NCBI GenBank assembly: GCA_025267735.1 | Contig: CM046294.1 | Location: 19,588,162 to 19,652,161 of the forward strand | Direction: 5' to 3' | Source: Mactra quadrangularis | Taxonomy: Eukaryota > Mollusca > Bivalvia > Venerida > Mactridae | DNA length: 64,000 nucleotides | Shown: one piece after another, positions 1 to 15,200 of the stretch | How the letters are laid out: each line of letters opens with the position of its first letter | How positions within the stretch are numbered: the stretch's first letter is position 1 | Translations under genes and position numbers: made by a program | The notes under the pieces: generated by a model | The model's database searches: none | Told to the model about the DNA's origin: nothing | Seen by the model: the letters and a program-made list of their open reading frames with translations, nothing else

Positions 1-78
1 TGTACAAAAATTGTAAAGTTGGCTGAATATTTATATAGAGGCAGGCTTTAAACTGCATTTTATTTTTAAGAAAGTGTG

Positions 79-144
79 AAAAAACACTGATACCCTTTCA
101 TAAAACACTGATACCCTTTCATAAAAACACTGATACCCTTTCAT
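79..144. repeat. Three-copy 22-bp tandem repeat
   Basis: Three near-identical copies of a unit containing ACACTGATACCCTTTCAT lie just upstream of the first OPA1 exon of the window. They stop about 20 bp before the acceptor. Confidence 0.9.
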
Positions 145-165
145 ACATGATTATGTTTGTTATAG

Positions 166-296
166 ATGGATCCATTGATGCTGAAAGAAGTAATGTAACA
201 GATATTGTCAATCAAATAGATCCTACAGGAAAAAGAACATATGTTGTATTAACCAAGATAGATCTGGCTGAAAGTAATAATTATAATCCAAGTAGG
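166..296 (+). CDS. OPA1: OPA1 window exon 1 (end of GTPase domain)
   Basis: Acceptor TTTGTTATAG precedes 166; the exon begins with the last two bases of a GAT codon and ends AGG before GTAAGT. It encodes DGSIDAERS through the G4 motif TKIDLAE. The ATG at 147 lies in the intron and is not a start. Confidence 0.93.
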
Positions 297-3200
297 GTAA
301 GTTTGTGTTTGTGTTCTTCTAGATTGCTCTGGCATCTAGAATTCCTATGGCTGACTTGTCCAAATCATACATTTATGTCTGAGTAAATATCTCCATTCCA
401 CTTGTCCATGGACAAGTAATAAGTTTTAACTGTAAGTGTACTTATATTGCAATAGTGGGTAATGTAGATGTCTTAATCTTCCAATACTATTCAACATTTA
501 ATTATTTCCTAACCAACCATTTTTATAACTTATAGTAATAAGTGTAGTATTACTTATGTATTTATATTTTAGTTCTCAATAAATCTGTTTAGTATTGAAC
601 TTTTAGACAAGTTGATTTTGATACCAGGCAAGTTGATTTTTAGATTTCACTTATCGGTGAACAAGTGGAAAAGCCTTGAAATTTCACACCATGGCTTGCC
701 TATTAATACTTAGAGCTCAAGGTGGACATAATGCCAGAATTTCTAGATATATCAGGCCTTTTTTTCCTTATATAACAGGGGCCGTTTACAGGCGCCTTCC
801 CCTCTTGAAATTTCTTTAAAATCATGCAGTATTCCCCAAATTTTGGGTTTAACTTGGATTTTTTGTTCCCCTTTCTATGAAATTGCGATAAAAGTTCCCC
901 TAATGTACTATATAAGAAAAGGCCCCAGGCCCCTTCCCCGAACTTTGAAAAAAAGCCCTGTATATGATGTAGCATCACATCAAGGCAAAAGATTGTTGTG
1001 TTTGATTCAACTTTTGACCTATATTTTAACCGATACAATTTGCCGTACCATTTCTATTTGTCCATTGAAATTCTCTTCCGGTATTGTGAAATAAATAAAA
1101 TGTATGATAACATTTGTTGTCCTGAAATAAAGTTTAGTAAACGGCCCCAAATTTTCAATATGCAGGAACATTTTTCGAAAAAGAGATTTTATAAAAGTGC
1201 AAAGTCATATTCACTGGTTAACATTTATACTTCAGTCAAAATGAACCCTGCACAGTGCTGTATATCTTTTTTTAAGATATTTCGTTGTTTTTACAATGTG
1301 CCAAATTATCAAATAGTCTGATTGCATGAGATTACATGTAGTAGTCTTCTGAAGCCTTAATTTATTGCAGCTAGGCCAAGGTGTCAGGTTGGTGGGTCAA
1401 GGTGAAAACTGTAAAACTTTCCTCATAGATAGGAAGTTACATGAAAATATAAGACACTCTGGATTAATTGGAATTATTTGAGTATCAGTGGGGTTAATGT
1501 ATATGCCCCTGAAAGTTGACTAAACTTAAACATTACATTGTATTAACTACTTTTCATGTCATGATTTATGTAATTATACTTCAGATAAAGAAGTTATTAG
1601 AAGGTGATCTATTTCAAATGAAAGCTTTAGGATATTTTGCTGTGGTCACTGGAAAAGGTATTTTTGTTTTGTTCATGATATTTGATATTTTGTTTTAACT
1701 AGCAGATCCTTACCTTCTTAATATTCTTTATATTCATTTGTTTGTAACAAGATACCTTTGTATACATTACTGAAATAAATTATCTGTTCTGTTCTGTTCT
1801 TGATATTTTACCCATAGTATTTCATATCATTGCCTTCTTTATATTTTACACATGATGATGAATGGTTTACTGATTTAGATATAAAAAAAATTTCAAACAA
1901 AAATACAGTCAATTCGCATTATCTCGACTACTCTTGTGTCGATATTTCGTTGTCTCGATTGAAAATCAAAAGTCCCGAATTTTTTCCTTCTTTATCTATA
2001 TGAAAAAATCATGTTTGACTCGATCTTTTTTTCTCGACTTTTTCGCTCTCTCGACTATAAATTTGAGTCCCAAATTGTTTTTTTTACTATAAAATTATAA
2101 TGTTTAAGTCGACTAGACAAAGATATTATCGGCGATCCGTTGAGGTGCGAAAAATAACACATGCCCATTGTTTATCGATTAGCGACTGTATAGATAATCT
2201 GTTTAAAAGAACGTGTCAAGATTGAATTAACATGTCATTTAAATATACAAACTAATTGACATGACTAAATGAAACCATTGTTAAATAAGTCGAGTGTTAA
2301 TTGACAGATGTCAAAATTGAGTATAATTTTTTCGTTCTAGTGTATAAATTATTCTTGATTTTTTAAAATAAAAAACAAATATTTTTTGTTATTTCTATTA
2401 TTTTATTTCGTCATTTAAGTTGATATAAATGTACGCCATCTTCTTTTCATGATAATTTAATCACTCGACAGACCTGTTGGAAAAATGTTTACAACTGTTA
2501 TGGATCGATAATAGAGATATGCTGACATTCTTGTAGTTCAAGTCTATATATTTTCGTGACGTAATAGTCAACTTCTCTTCACACACACAACTGGATAATA
2601 TCAGCAACTACTAAAAATATCAAAGAGAAGCCGACATGCTGGGGTTGTACGAAATAGTATATGACGTCAAACACATACGCACACAATTTTTCTGACTGAC
2701 TTAAAATATTCAGAAGATATACGTTTGGTTAGTCATTACATCGAGAAACAGTCTGTGAAATACAAATGTAGTAGAAACCGAAAGTAGATTTTCAGAAAAT
2801 ACGCGATTTTGTTCAATACTAGTAACTTGTCGAGAGGGAACTGTGCCAGCGGGAAAAGTGTCACAAAACCTTTAAGGTACAAGTTAATGGTAAAACTCTA
2901 TTCACAGCTGCAGTAAAGCGATTATTCTAAACTTCACTCTCTGAACAGGTAAAACTGCTACTGAAGACATCGAAATTACCTCCCTTAAAAAATTTCGTTT
3001 ATATTGTTTGTCTTGATTTTTCGTTATCTCGACTATTTTTCGACGGTCCCTACTAAGTCGAGATAACGAGAGTTGACTGTACAAAAATTCCTTAGAATTT
3101 TTTTCTTTTTTGTAAATGTTCTCTAAGATATTGAGAAAGTTATGTCCCTTATTTGACTTATTTTGCTACTTATGTTTAAATCCATTACAATTATAAGTTA

Positions 3201-6200
3201 TATATATGTGTATTTCTTTTCAGGTAATTCCAATGACAGTATTGAAAGTATAAGAGAATATGAAGATGAGTATTTTAAAAAATCACAATTTCTAAAGTAA
3301 GTGCAATTGAAGTTTAAGTTGTATACCTTATGTGTTTATACAGTTGATTTTTTTCTTCTTTTTTTTGAAGTTGAAATGAAAAGATCTTACTCCTTAATTG
3401 ACAAATATTGTGTTTCTTTTAGGGTGACTATTGGAACCAAAAATACTGTTACTGAGGCGATTGGGTGGGGTGTGGGTTGGGCGGGCAGGCGTCTGGTGTC
3501 GTTAACAATTGTGTTAAAGTTTTCAATTTAGCATATATCTCTGCCATTTATGGTCAGATCTTTAGGAAACTTCATACAATGATAACATACCATTCCATGA
3601 ACAAAATCAGACAGTAACCACAACTCTCCCTGGCTTTATTACAGATGATTTCCCTTTGTAATTTTTGTGTTAAAGTTTTTAAATCCGGCTTTAGTGTGGT
3701 TTCCACATAACATTTCTTGTTTCTGTGTTCTGTCAGAGATATTTTTACATAAATCTGTCACAACATCATTTTACATCAAATATGACATTATTTATCTTTT
3801 AAAGTGACATTATTTTTAATTTGGTTTTCATTGTTTATTTTATTGAAAAACACCACAATTTATTGTAAAGCATGAAAAAATTGTTTTTCTTGCAGACAAG
3901 GTGCATTAAAAGTAACTCAGACCGGGACAACTAATCTTAGTAACGCTGTATCTACATTGTTCTGGAAGATGGTCAAAGATAATATAGAACAGCAGGCTGA
4001 TGCCTTTAAAGGTATAACACCTATAAATTTATTGTACAATACAATAATAAGCAAACTTAAATTATTGACAGTATAGTTGTCTTTTGATATTTAACTTGAA
4101 GTTATTTTCATGTTTATTTTCCATTGGAATAAGTGGATGAAATTTTCAATAAGTATATTAAATATATTATGACATTAAATAATATCTTTATTATACCCTG
4201 CTTCGAAGAAGAGGGGGGTATACTGTTTTACCCTTGTCTGTGCGTGCGTGCGTCCGTTACAAAATTTCCGTCGCAGTTTTCTCAGCAACTATATCATGCA
4301 GCAGCCTTATACTTTGCATATTGCTTCATCCCATAGTCCCATGTGGTGTAAAGCGATTTCATGCTCCTTGCTCATCTACTTCCTGCTTGTCGCATATTTT
4401 TAGATTTTTGCGGGGGTATCACTAGTGAGCATTAGCTCACAGATTTACTTGTTACATCTGGCTAATTGATTGGTTTATTAAAACTGTATATCCTGATGGA
4501 TTGGTATGCCGAAACATAGTAGTCGAAAGTACATTTTATACATAACGTACATGTTATTGTTGGTCATTAAATTCAACTGTAAGTAATGATAACATACATT
4601 TTGTTTCTATTTATTTCTAGCTACCAGATATAATCTAGAGACTGAATGGAAGAATACATACCCACGTTTACGTGAACTGGATAGAGTAAGTCTAACTTAA
4701 TCCATACTTTTTGCTTTTACATTATACACAAAATATTACAGTGTTATGTTCTTGCCTAATTCATAAATATAAATGGCCCGTTCAGCAAGTGCTTTAACTA
4801 AAAGCTCAGTTTTGTGCTGAAGTCTTAAAAAAAGTGTTAAGTGTATCGCTACCCAAGGATTTCCTACTGAAAGGGATGCTACGAACCAGCAAATTGAATT
4901 ACTAGCTAGCGTTAAGTAACAGGTTTTTTCTTGCTTGCTGTATCATTTAGAACACTTCTGCCTTGTTAAAGTGGCTGCCCCTGTGGGTATGTGTTTCCGT
5001 ATCTAGCTTTTAGCAAACCCCTCTGTGGAACTCAAATGTCTTTGAAAGAATGGTCTTTAAAAAGGTGCAAGCAATCGATTGCCTTACAGAACAGGCCTAA
5101 TTACTCTAACATTATCCAAATAAATAATATTGCTTATCAAGTTAATAAAATCAATAAATAAAAGTTAAAGCAGTGGTACAGTGTGCTTGACATTGAATTT
5201 GATGATCCATGTTATCATTCTTGGTTGAATTTGCAAAACAATATTTGATTTATGTGTATTTAATTATCTTGTCAGGATGAGTTATTTGAAAGAGCTAAGG
5301 GTGAAATATTAGATGAAGTAATCAGTCTAGGAGCTGTTTCACCTAAGGATTGGTAAGTTTTTATTGTTTATTCATGTACTTCATACTTTCTTTATCTTTG
5401 TCAATGTTATAAAAAATAAGAAATAGCACCATTTGTTAACAGCAATGCCATTTTCTGTTGGTTTTTAGCTCAACTTTACGAAGTAAATGGAGAGCTCTTC
5501 TACTCACCCTAGCGTCGCATCCATAATTCTGATAAAAGTTTTTGTGCAATAAAATATTTTTTATTTCTTAAGTATCAACTTCAAAATATATATATATATA
5601 TATACAAGATATATGTTCCTTATTATCAACCACATCTCATGTGACAGAGTTCATTACTCCAAATACATTTTTTTTCAGAGTTATCTCCCCTTGAACTTAG
5701 TTTTCTTTAAAAAAATGTTTGTTTTTACTGCAACTGGTTTTTTTCTTTAGGTATTGATTTCAAACTTTAAATATATGTTTCCTATTGTCAACCACATCTC
5801 ATGTGACAAGGTTCACAACTCCAAATACATTTTTCAAAATCATCTCCTCTTGAACTTAGAAATCTATTTTAAAAAATATTTGTTTTTACTGCTACTTTTT
5901 TATTTCTTTAGGTATTGACTTCAAACTTTTAATATGTTTTTTATTATCAACCACATCTCATGTGACAAGATTCATAACTCCAAATAAATTATTTTTTTCA
6001 AAATTGTCTCCCATGAACTTAAAATTTTCTTTATATATTTTTTTACTTTAAATTTGTTAAGATTATATTTTCAAATTTTAAAATATGTATGTGTCTTATC
6101 ATCAACCACACCTCCTGTGACAAATACTTTCTTAGTCGAGCATGCTGTCTCCTCTGACAGCTCTTGTTATCTTTGGGTTGTTATAAAAAATTAGCACCAT

Positions 6201-9200
6201 TTGTTAACAGCATCACCAAGTTGCTGCTTTTTTTTATATTTTTGCAATGTTACAAAAACTGAAAAAATAGCACCATTTGCTAACTGCTATGCCTTACTGC
6301 AATTGTTTATTATCACATCATGTTATTGAACAAATGATGTTGTTTTGCTATTACGGACTCATTATACATATGTATCAAATGTATAAACATACATGTATAT
6401 GAGTACAGTATGAAGCAAAGGAGCGGTTGTGACTGAGTGGATATGACATAGAACTTGTAATAATCGGATAGCCAACTTTGGTTTGAATCCTATCTAAAAC
6501 CTACCCTATTGTTTCCTTGACGGCTTGAGCTAGAAACTTTATCTTACTTGCTCAGTAATGAGGGTCCAAAAAGTGTACTGGATAGTGATTAATCTGAGTT
6601 GTAAGAAAGTTTCACTGTCAAGCTAAAATAAATAAGTATAAAAAAGAAGAAATTTTGTTGTCTTAGTATTATTTGCAAATAATTATCATTGATAAATGAT
6701 CAAATAATTATAGTAAAGTTACTCTGTATTGATCATCTTATATGTAATTATGGCAAAATCATGCAATTTTAATGATTTTTAAGTCCTAAATGCTGAATTT
6801 GAGAACTAAAAGCTCTCTACCAGTATCACAAGATCATGATGTTATGAAGACTATCAATTTTGATGCTCCTAGTAGTGGAATTTAACATTAACAATATATG
6901 AAAATATTGTGTTATATTTGACAGGGAACAATTATTTCACAAGACATTGTGGGAGAAGACAGCTACACATGTATTTGAGAATGTTTATTTACCTGCTGCT
7001 AATGCTGACAGTGTAGGGTGAGCGGTTTTTACCTCAATTTTTTTACAGAATAGGACAATCTCCGTTAACAAATATCCTATAGATCACTATCAAATAGAAT
7101 CTCTGATGGTTGCTCCATGGGTCACATCGAGATGACCTTTGTGTTGACTAATCAATACTTAGCTTTCATTTAGATGACAAATTGTTAATAACATATTGAT
7201 TTCGTGCTTTTTTCAAATTGCTTGATGTAGATGATGGAAACAAGTCACTAATCATTAGGGCTGTCACGATATACCGGTATATTGCAATACACAGCTGCGG
7301 CAATACATACTGCGGTACAAATGTAACATACCGGTATTTGGTGATATTTTTTTAATTCATTGGAAAAAGTCTTTTCTTCACGAAATGAAAATAGAGAAAC
7401 GACAGCGAAACAAGCATGGTGTCCAGGAGCTTGATTCCTAGGATGTTCTGCAGCTAAGGGGGTGAATGATTTCTTCACTTTTAGAATCTTTTCATATGCA
7501 AAACCCATATCACAGTCCTAAATGACCGTCTATACTTAAAGAAGCTAGATTCTATCAGAAGCTGCATGTAAGAATTGCAATGTTTCGGTTAAATACAATT
7601 AATCTATAACCCACAATATATTGTGGTACGTATCGCGGTAAAGTGCTAGCGTATTGCAATATACCGCGATACGCTTCTGGCGTATCACAACAGCCCTACT
7701 AATCATAATGATTGGGTCATGAATATTATAAAGAGAATAGGTCACCTGAATGTGAACCTCATAACAAAACAGCTAGATCATCAATTAGGGAGTAGGCGAG
7801 TGGAGATTTTACATCAGGTTTTAATCAGATTGATGAAAGTGGGGCTATCCTACTCAGTTGTCTGTAGGGGTTTGTTATACTTCTTGGTTTAGGTTATTGG
7901 TGTAACATTTTCTTATCTTTTCCACTACCATAGGGATTCATGTTAGACTTCACACATGTCTACAATCAAACTCCTCACAGTGCTTACGTCACGCTTTGCT
8001 ACTTAATCACTGCCACCTCGTAAACCACGTGACGCTAGTAATACTATCTATTTGTAGAATGCTCAAACTTCTCACTGTGCTTACGTCACGGTTTGTTATT
8101 TCTACAAATTGATAATTAAAACTATTTTTTAACTTTTTATACTTTGAACATCATATTTTACTAAGAGAAGACTAAAATAGTTGAAAATATTGAATTTTAA
8201 AAGAAAAGATGAAAAAATTTTTCCGGCTCTCTGAGAGACGAATTTTACTTGTGGTGGCAGTGGTTATTAATTTGAAAAAGGGAGATAACCGCTGCGGGGA
8301 GTTTGGTCTACAATGTCACCAATGGAGACGATGTATTAAGTTCCATTAGTCTATTCTCTACATGTATTTTAAATGTATTATGGCCCTTATATTAATGAAA
8401 ATTCTAAGGGAGATGTTTTTATAGCAAGTCTAGTGTCTCAACCAATGCAAGTATCCACTTTATTGTATCCACAATTGGCTTTCATAACTATACTGGTTTT
8501 GTTCACATAAGCACCCCAAATTGTTGTGTGTGCTGTCTGTTGAAAACTTTTCTTTACCCATTTGTCACTAAAGTCGGTAAATTTATTAAATAAATATTTT
8601 GTGAATGGTTTGTCTTAAGTGTTACATACTTGTACTCTTCAGATGTTGTTTTTACAAAGAAATGCAATTGAGTTCTGATAATTTTGTTTGAATGTATCAT
8701 ATACATTGTAGATATCTCTATATGCCAGCCTTGGTGTACATGTAGTATATATATGATAATAATATATATATTTTTTATTTACAGAGAGTTTAATACAATT
8801 GTTGACATCAAGCTATCAGAGTGGGCTAATAGTGCATTACCAAAGAAAAGTGTAGAGGTTTGTTGCTTTTCTTTACATTTCTCATCATTTTACTGCAGAA
8901 TTCTGCTACTAATACCACTGTGATTATTGCAAATGCATGCGCTTTTGAAAAATTTTATGTCTCAAATGCTTCATTTGAGATGAAAAAGATCCCTATGTTT
9001 TGACCATACTGATACTAAAACTATTGAAAATTATGGGCCTATGGTACTTACAGTTGAAGTCTACTGTACTTACAAACTCCTTAAATCCAATCTCATATTA
9101 TCTTACTGCAATAATATATGTACTGGTAATAGACAATCATCCAGGAAAGCTAGGTTTGGTAAGCTGGCCTCTGTAAAATAACCAGAATTCCTGGTGTTAT

Positions 9201-12200
9201 ACCTTTCCATGAAAGTTTGACAATTATGTCAATATTATTCCATTAATAAGGCATGTAGAGAAGTTTTCAGCTTTGCGGAAGGCTAAATGAGTGCTGGTTA
9301 TTGACAAGGGTCCAGTAAAGCTAGGTTAGGTGCTCTGGCCTCTGTCAAATAACCTAAATTACTGGTGTTATACCTTTGCGTGAAAATTTGATTATTATGT
9401 CAAATTCCTTCCATTAATAAGGTATATGGAGAAGTTTTCAGCCTCAATAAAGGGTAGGGAGTTCTGACTATAGACAATGTTCCAGGGAAGCTTGGTTAGG
9501 TGCATGGAAAATAAGTATAATATAATAAAATATGTTTGTCTATATACCAGGTTGGTTGGGATGTGTTACATCAAGAGTTTGCTAGGTTAGCTGAATCAGA
9601 TAAGAAGGTTACTAGTGAACATGATGAAGTATTCAGAAGATTAAAGTTAGATGTTGTCAACTCATGCAAATCTTCTCATAGATGGGAAGAAAAAGCTCTA
9701 GAGAGCCTGGTGAGTGTTTAAGGCCTAAACTAAAAAACTAGGAATTTTTTTTTATTTTTTCAAGAATTAGCCCTCAATTAGGTAGATCAAGCTAAACAAC
9801 TTGTTTTTTCATGTATTTTTTTTCAAAGACGCAAAAAACACACAGTTGCAGAAACACTGTTAAATTTAATAGAAGTAAAGAACGTTTCCTTCAGCAAACG
9901 CTAATATGACAATGATTAACACATGGAACCTTAAGCAGAATTATTAGCGTAAAGAAACTACCGCAAAGTAAAATGAACTGAAGTGACATATGAAAAAAAT
10001 ATCACATAATTTTTATGAATAAAATTTTTTGAGTAGGCTGCTTTTTTACGGGTCGGTCGGTAAAGGGCAAATAAACTTAATTTTAATTTAAGCCTAAGTT
10101 AAAATACATAATTTGATATTTATATATGTATACTTTAGCACTAAGAACACTCTTGCATTCTTTACTTCTACAGATTTCTAACAGTTTAATTAAGTAACAC
10201 TTATACTAAATTAAGTCATGATATAGTTTATGATCTATTAACCTTGTTAAACAACTAGGAGTTCCCTTTTTTATGCCCGAAAGAATTTTGGGCATATTAT
10301 GTTATACCCCCTGGCGTCCGTCTGTCCGTCCGTCTGTTAGCAATTTGGTTTCCGGAGCATAACTTAAGTACCATTTGGTCCACAATATTCAAATTTCATA
10401 CGATGATTGTCCATATTAGGTAGAAGACCCCTATTGATTTTGGGGTCAAAGGTCAAGGTCACTTTTACCTTAAAACTGAAAACAGTTTCCGGAGCATAAC
10501 TTGAAATATTCTAATGCCTCCTTACTTATGCTTCATCTTAACTAAAAAAAACACTTTCGGGCATATAATGCTCCACCTAGCGGTGCTTTTGTGTTCAAAT
10601 TTAATTGTTTATAAGTACATGTATTGTTGACATTGTATGTCAGAAAAACCACGTTATTATATTTAACATTTCAGAGAGTTATGCAGAGAAATGCTTTAGC
10701 TGATAGATTAGTACACGAAAAGAAACAATGGGATGCAGCTGTTCAGTTTATGGAAGAAACATTAAAAGAACAATATGATAAAAGTAAATATAATTTTATA
10801 CCTTATTTTATTTTTATGCTCCTGTAGTCAGTATATGTTTTAGGTATTTATTGATTGGCCTGTCAATATGTGGGTTCATTAGTTTGTTAGTCTAGTTTAA
10901 CTAGTCAAGTCAAAATGTAGCTATAACTTAGGCCTAATATACACCTACTGCTCTATTCTACTGAAGTTAAACCATAAGCTAAATTTAACTTGGACTTTTT
11001 AGAGAGATTTATTTTGGTTAACTAAATTTTATGTGTTTCTCGAAGCTTTGATATCAGAAGATACGAATGATTTGTGCTCAGGATTCAGATTAGAAAATTA
11101 CAATTCAACACAGGCTAACATGGGCATTGCCAGACATTGAAATTAAGTAGTTATTGTATGCACCATTTGAAATTTGAATCCGTAAGAATTTGATGAAAAC
11201 AAGAGTCTATTTACATTCTGTAGATCACATGGCTAAATACCCTGAAAAGTGTGTTTACTTTAGATCATTGTTGTAATGATTTGTCTTATTGAGTTCGGAA
11301 CTGATGGCTTGCCTGATTGATGATTTTAAACTCAGGTGGAATTTCTTTATGATACATCAGGGTGGCGTTATCTAAAGCATTAATGCAAATGTTGCTAATT
11401 ATTTGCATAACTTCTAACCATTTCTAATGTTGGCTTAAAGTTACAAAATGTTAGTGAAATGGGCCCCATAGAGATTTTCATTGTGAAATTATACTGTTTT
11501 TCTTCTTATTTCAGATAAAAGTAGATTAAATGAATTAACAGGACCTGGTGTCTGGGAACAATACAGACATTGGTCACATAGAACTAGTGATCATAAAAAT
11601 CGATTAGCTGTTAAACATGAGTTAGAAAGATTGTTTAAACCACAAAATGTAAGTATGATCTCAAAATGTATGTATGATCTCAGAATGTATGTATGATCTC
11701 AAAATGTAAGTGAGATATCATAATGTGAGATATCAAAATGTGTGATCTCAAAATATAAGTGAGATCTCAAAATATAAGTGCGATATCAAAATGTAAGTGT
11801 GATCTCAAAATGTAAGGTGATCTCAAAATGTAAAGTATGATCTCAAAATTAAAGCATGATCTCAAAATGTAAGTTAAAAGTGATTTCTGTTTGTTTGAAC
11901 CACAACATGATTCTACTTTGAAGCTTTGATGTTACTTTTTAGAAAAGTCCATCAAAATACCCGGTATCGGGTAAACAAAAATTCTAAGTAAAAAGTTTTA
12001 CTGTAATCTCTCACTTGAAGAGGGTCCTGAGTTTGAGCTTAGCCTTATTGACTTCATCAATCAGAGCTGTGTATCTTCAACAGAGTAATCATAAAGAATA
12101 TGAGTCCCAATGCTTTAGTCGAGATACAATATACTTTCCTGAAACTGGAAACCAAATGAGACATTTACTAGTACATTGTATTTGTTTTTAAAGTATGGCT

Positions 12201-15200
12201 CTTAATTTGTAAACCAGATACTTTGAATGTATTGTAAATAGACAAAACATATATAGAAACAAGTTTTATTAATGTACATTTTTAGGGTTCTCAATGGCAG
12301 ATAATGCAGATACTATATAACACATGAAGAACAGTTTCACAAGTTATCCAATTTAAGGTGCAGCCCTAATGAGTAAATTGCGTGAGAAATTGATTTTGCG
12401 TTCAAAATATGGGAGTCTTGTACTGATACATCCATAAAGCAATGTTAAGGTGATCTGTATATATTGGATGACTCTTGAATGTATGAAAGTATAACAAAAG
12501 ACTTTTAATAGAAATATTATAAATCAGTAACTTGTTTTTATTATATTTTACAGAAACATAGACCATCATTATCACAGGATGAATTAACTGCTGTAAAACA
12601 AACTTTACAGTCTAAAGGAACTGAAGTAGATATGGAATTTGTAAGTTTTTGTTTCTTATAATTTTTTAAACATACTTGTATTTACCAAAGTGTGTAATGT
12701 GATATACAGGTACATATGTAGAAGGTTGCCCGAAAGACTGTAGTAGCTTACTCTTTAACTCAATGCCCTTACTACAGTCTTGCGGGCAACCCTTAAATTA
12801 TAATTATACCCCCGCTTCGAAGAAGAGGGGGGTATACTGTTTTACCCTTGTCCGTCCGTCCGTCTGTCCGTCCGTCCGGCCGTCGGTTACAAAATTTCCG
12901 TCGCAGTTTTCTCAGCAACTATAACATGCAGCAGCCTAATACTTTGCATATTGCTTCATCCCATAGTCCCATGTGGTGTAAAGCGATTTCATGCTCCTTG
13001 CTCATCTACTTCCTGTTTGTCGCATATTTTTAGATTTTTGTTTATTATGTAGTAGAGCTAAAATACAGCACTTGTACATTTACTCCCTTGCCTTTAAGCT
13101 AGCTTTTGTAACAACATGGTAGAGTGTCAGCATATGACTTAAGGGCTATTAGGTTCGACCTTATTTTAGACAATGGACTTATTTTTGGTTACATTTGGAA
13201 TCCGATGTAAATAACCCACTAGGAATGTGTAATTGAATCCTTAGATTATCCCACCAGCATAAAATCAAGAATTTTGTGGGAGAATTTTGGTTAGGATGGA
13301 GTATATGTAGCAGAGGTATAATACAGCACTTGTACTCGAACATGTAATCTCTTACCTTTAGGGCTTGTTGTTATGGCATAGTGGTAGAGTCTGACCATGG
13401 ATTTTTATTATGTTACAATGTTAAAATCTAAATTGTGACAATGTGTCAATTAACACAAACTACTCCAGTGTTTAACTCATGTATGTACATGTATGTTACA
13501 GATCAAACAGACCTGGTATCATGTATACAGAGATTGGTTTATACAGAAATCTTTACAACAATGTAATGATTGTAGAAAAGGATTTTATTTATATCAAAAT
13601 GATGTACCCAGTTCTGGTGTAAGTTTGTTTACTGGAATTGATTTTAACTTTATTATGATGCCCATTTTCTGGTTGCTATAATAGACAGCAGGTGTCTACA
13701 GTGTCGGGTTTCAAAATTGGAAAAAATCATAATTGATCATCGGAATAATCGGACAACCCTTTTCAATCAATTATCAATTATATCATCAAATTATTTACTC
13801 AGGGTTTTCATTCGGGATTTCTGAAAATATAAGACAATACACTGCAATGGTTTTAGTGATTTTGTTTTGTATAATACAATATAAAATCATGCACAATTAA
13901 CTTATAATTAGTGGATTAGTTGTTGTTTATGTTTAATAATTTAATTAATTTTCGGACATTTTCAGTAGCCATACAGTATAGAAAAGGGGCTATATATTGT
14001 TCAATAATGGCAAATTTCATGTCGCTGAGCAAAAATATCAAGACTGATCTCAAGGTTTTACAATAACAAGTAGTAGTAAAATTGTACCCATCATGTTTTA
14101 ATTAAGAAGGGTTTTATTCCATGATGAAATATTTTTCTTTGTAATATTAGTTAATCAAAACTAGAATGTCTCATTGAAAATAAAAATGAATATCCAACAT
14201 AAGCGATAATCGATTATCAAACTTCATAATAGATTGTCTCTCACTTCTAATGAAACGATCGAATATCGATTATAATCGATAAACGTTTATATCCCTACTA
14301 CAGTGTCTAACTCCTGCTTTCAATCTAGTATTGTTCCCAGGGTCTATGGTGTCCAGGTTGCTAACCATGATTCCTGTTTGGTTATCAGTTGTTACTTTAA
14401 TTCCTGTACTTTCAATGAACTTTAGTTGCCTAAAACTATTTTTATGCAATCTACTTTGTGATTTTATTGCAAAAGCTTGTTTGTCAGGCAAAAAGTTTGT
14501 TCTTCGAAGTTTAAAGATGGTTGTCCAGGGCAACAGGATTACGCTAGCAACACAAAAAAGGTCACAAAAATATATTGAAAATTATAGTAAAGCATTGCTA
14601 TATAAAAATATTAATAAGAATTGACAATATGATGTTAAGGTTACTATTGCATAAAGGACATAAGAACAAACATGTTTATTATTTTTTTACATATACTTTT
14701 ATATTTCCAGATGAACTGTCATGAGGTAGTATTGTTTTATAGATTACAAAGAATGTTAGGTGTTACAAGTAATGCTTTACGTCAACAAGTCAAAGATGAA
14801 GGTATTTTAAACATAGCTGATAGCTAATTAACGTAAACATATAAACAGTGCTATTCGTTAATACCTTTACAATAGTAAAAAGAATAGATTTATGTATGCA
14901 TTAGGATTGTTATAATTGAATGTAACAATTTAAAGGAGTGTAATGATACTTAATGTGATTTTAATATGGGACGTCAGTTATTTCCCTTTATATACTCTAT
15001 AAATAGTTGGATTACTCGGATTTAACCCTTACTTTCCGATGTCAATTTGCCAAAATTAATCTTAAATAACTTTTTTGTAAATCATATAATTTGTTTGAAA
15101 TTCAAGCTAAATATATTTAGACTAAAGAACTATCTAACTTTTATCACTTCTGTAAATATCTTCATTGACAAGATAGATATTAGATGATATATTTAGTTAT

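Noticed and set aside
147..386. Start codon and small protein at ATG 147
   Set aside because: The ATG precedes an acceptor (TTATAG-166) and the frame reads past the donor at 297; it is an internal OPA1 exon.
14270..14624. Opposed open frames around 14.3-14.6 kb
   Set aside because: They lie in intron sequence beside the hAT MITE, show no family features, and the OPA1 exon chain skips them with matching phases.
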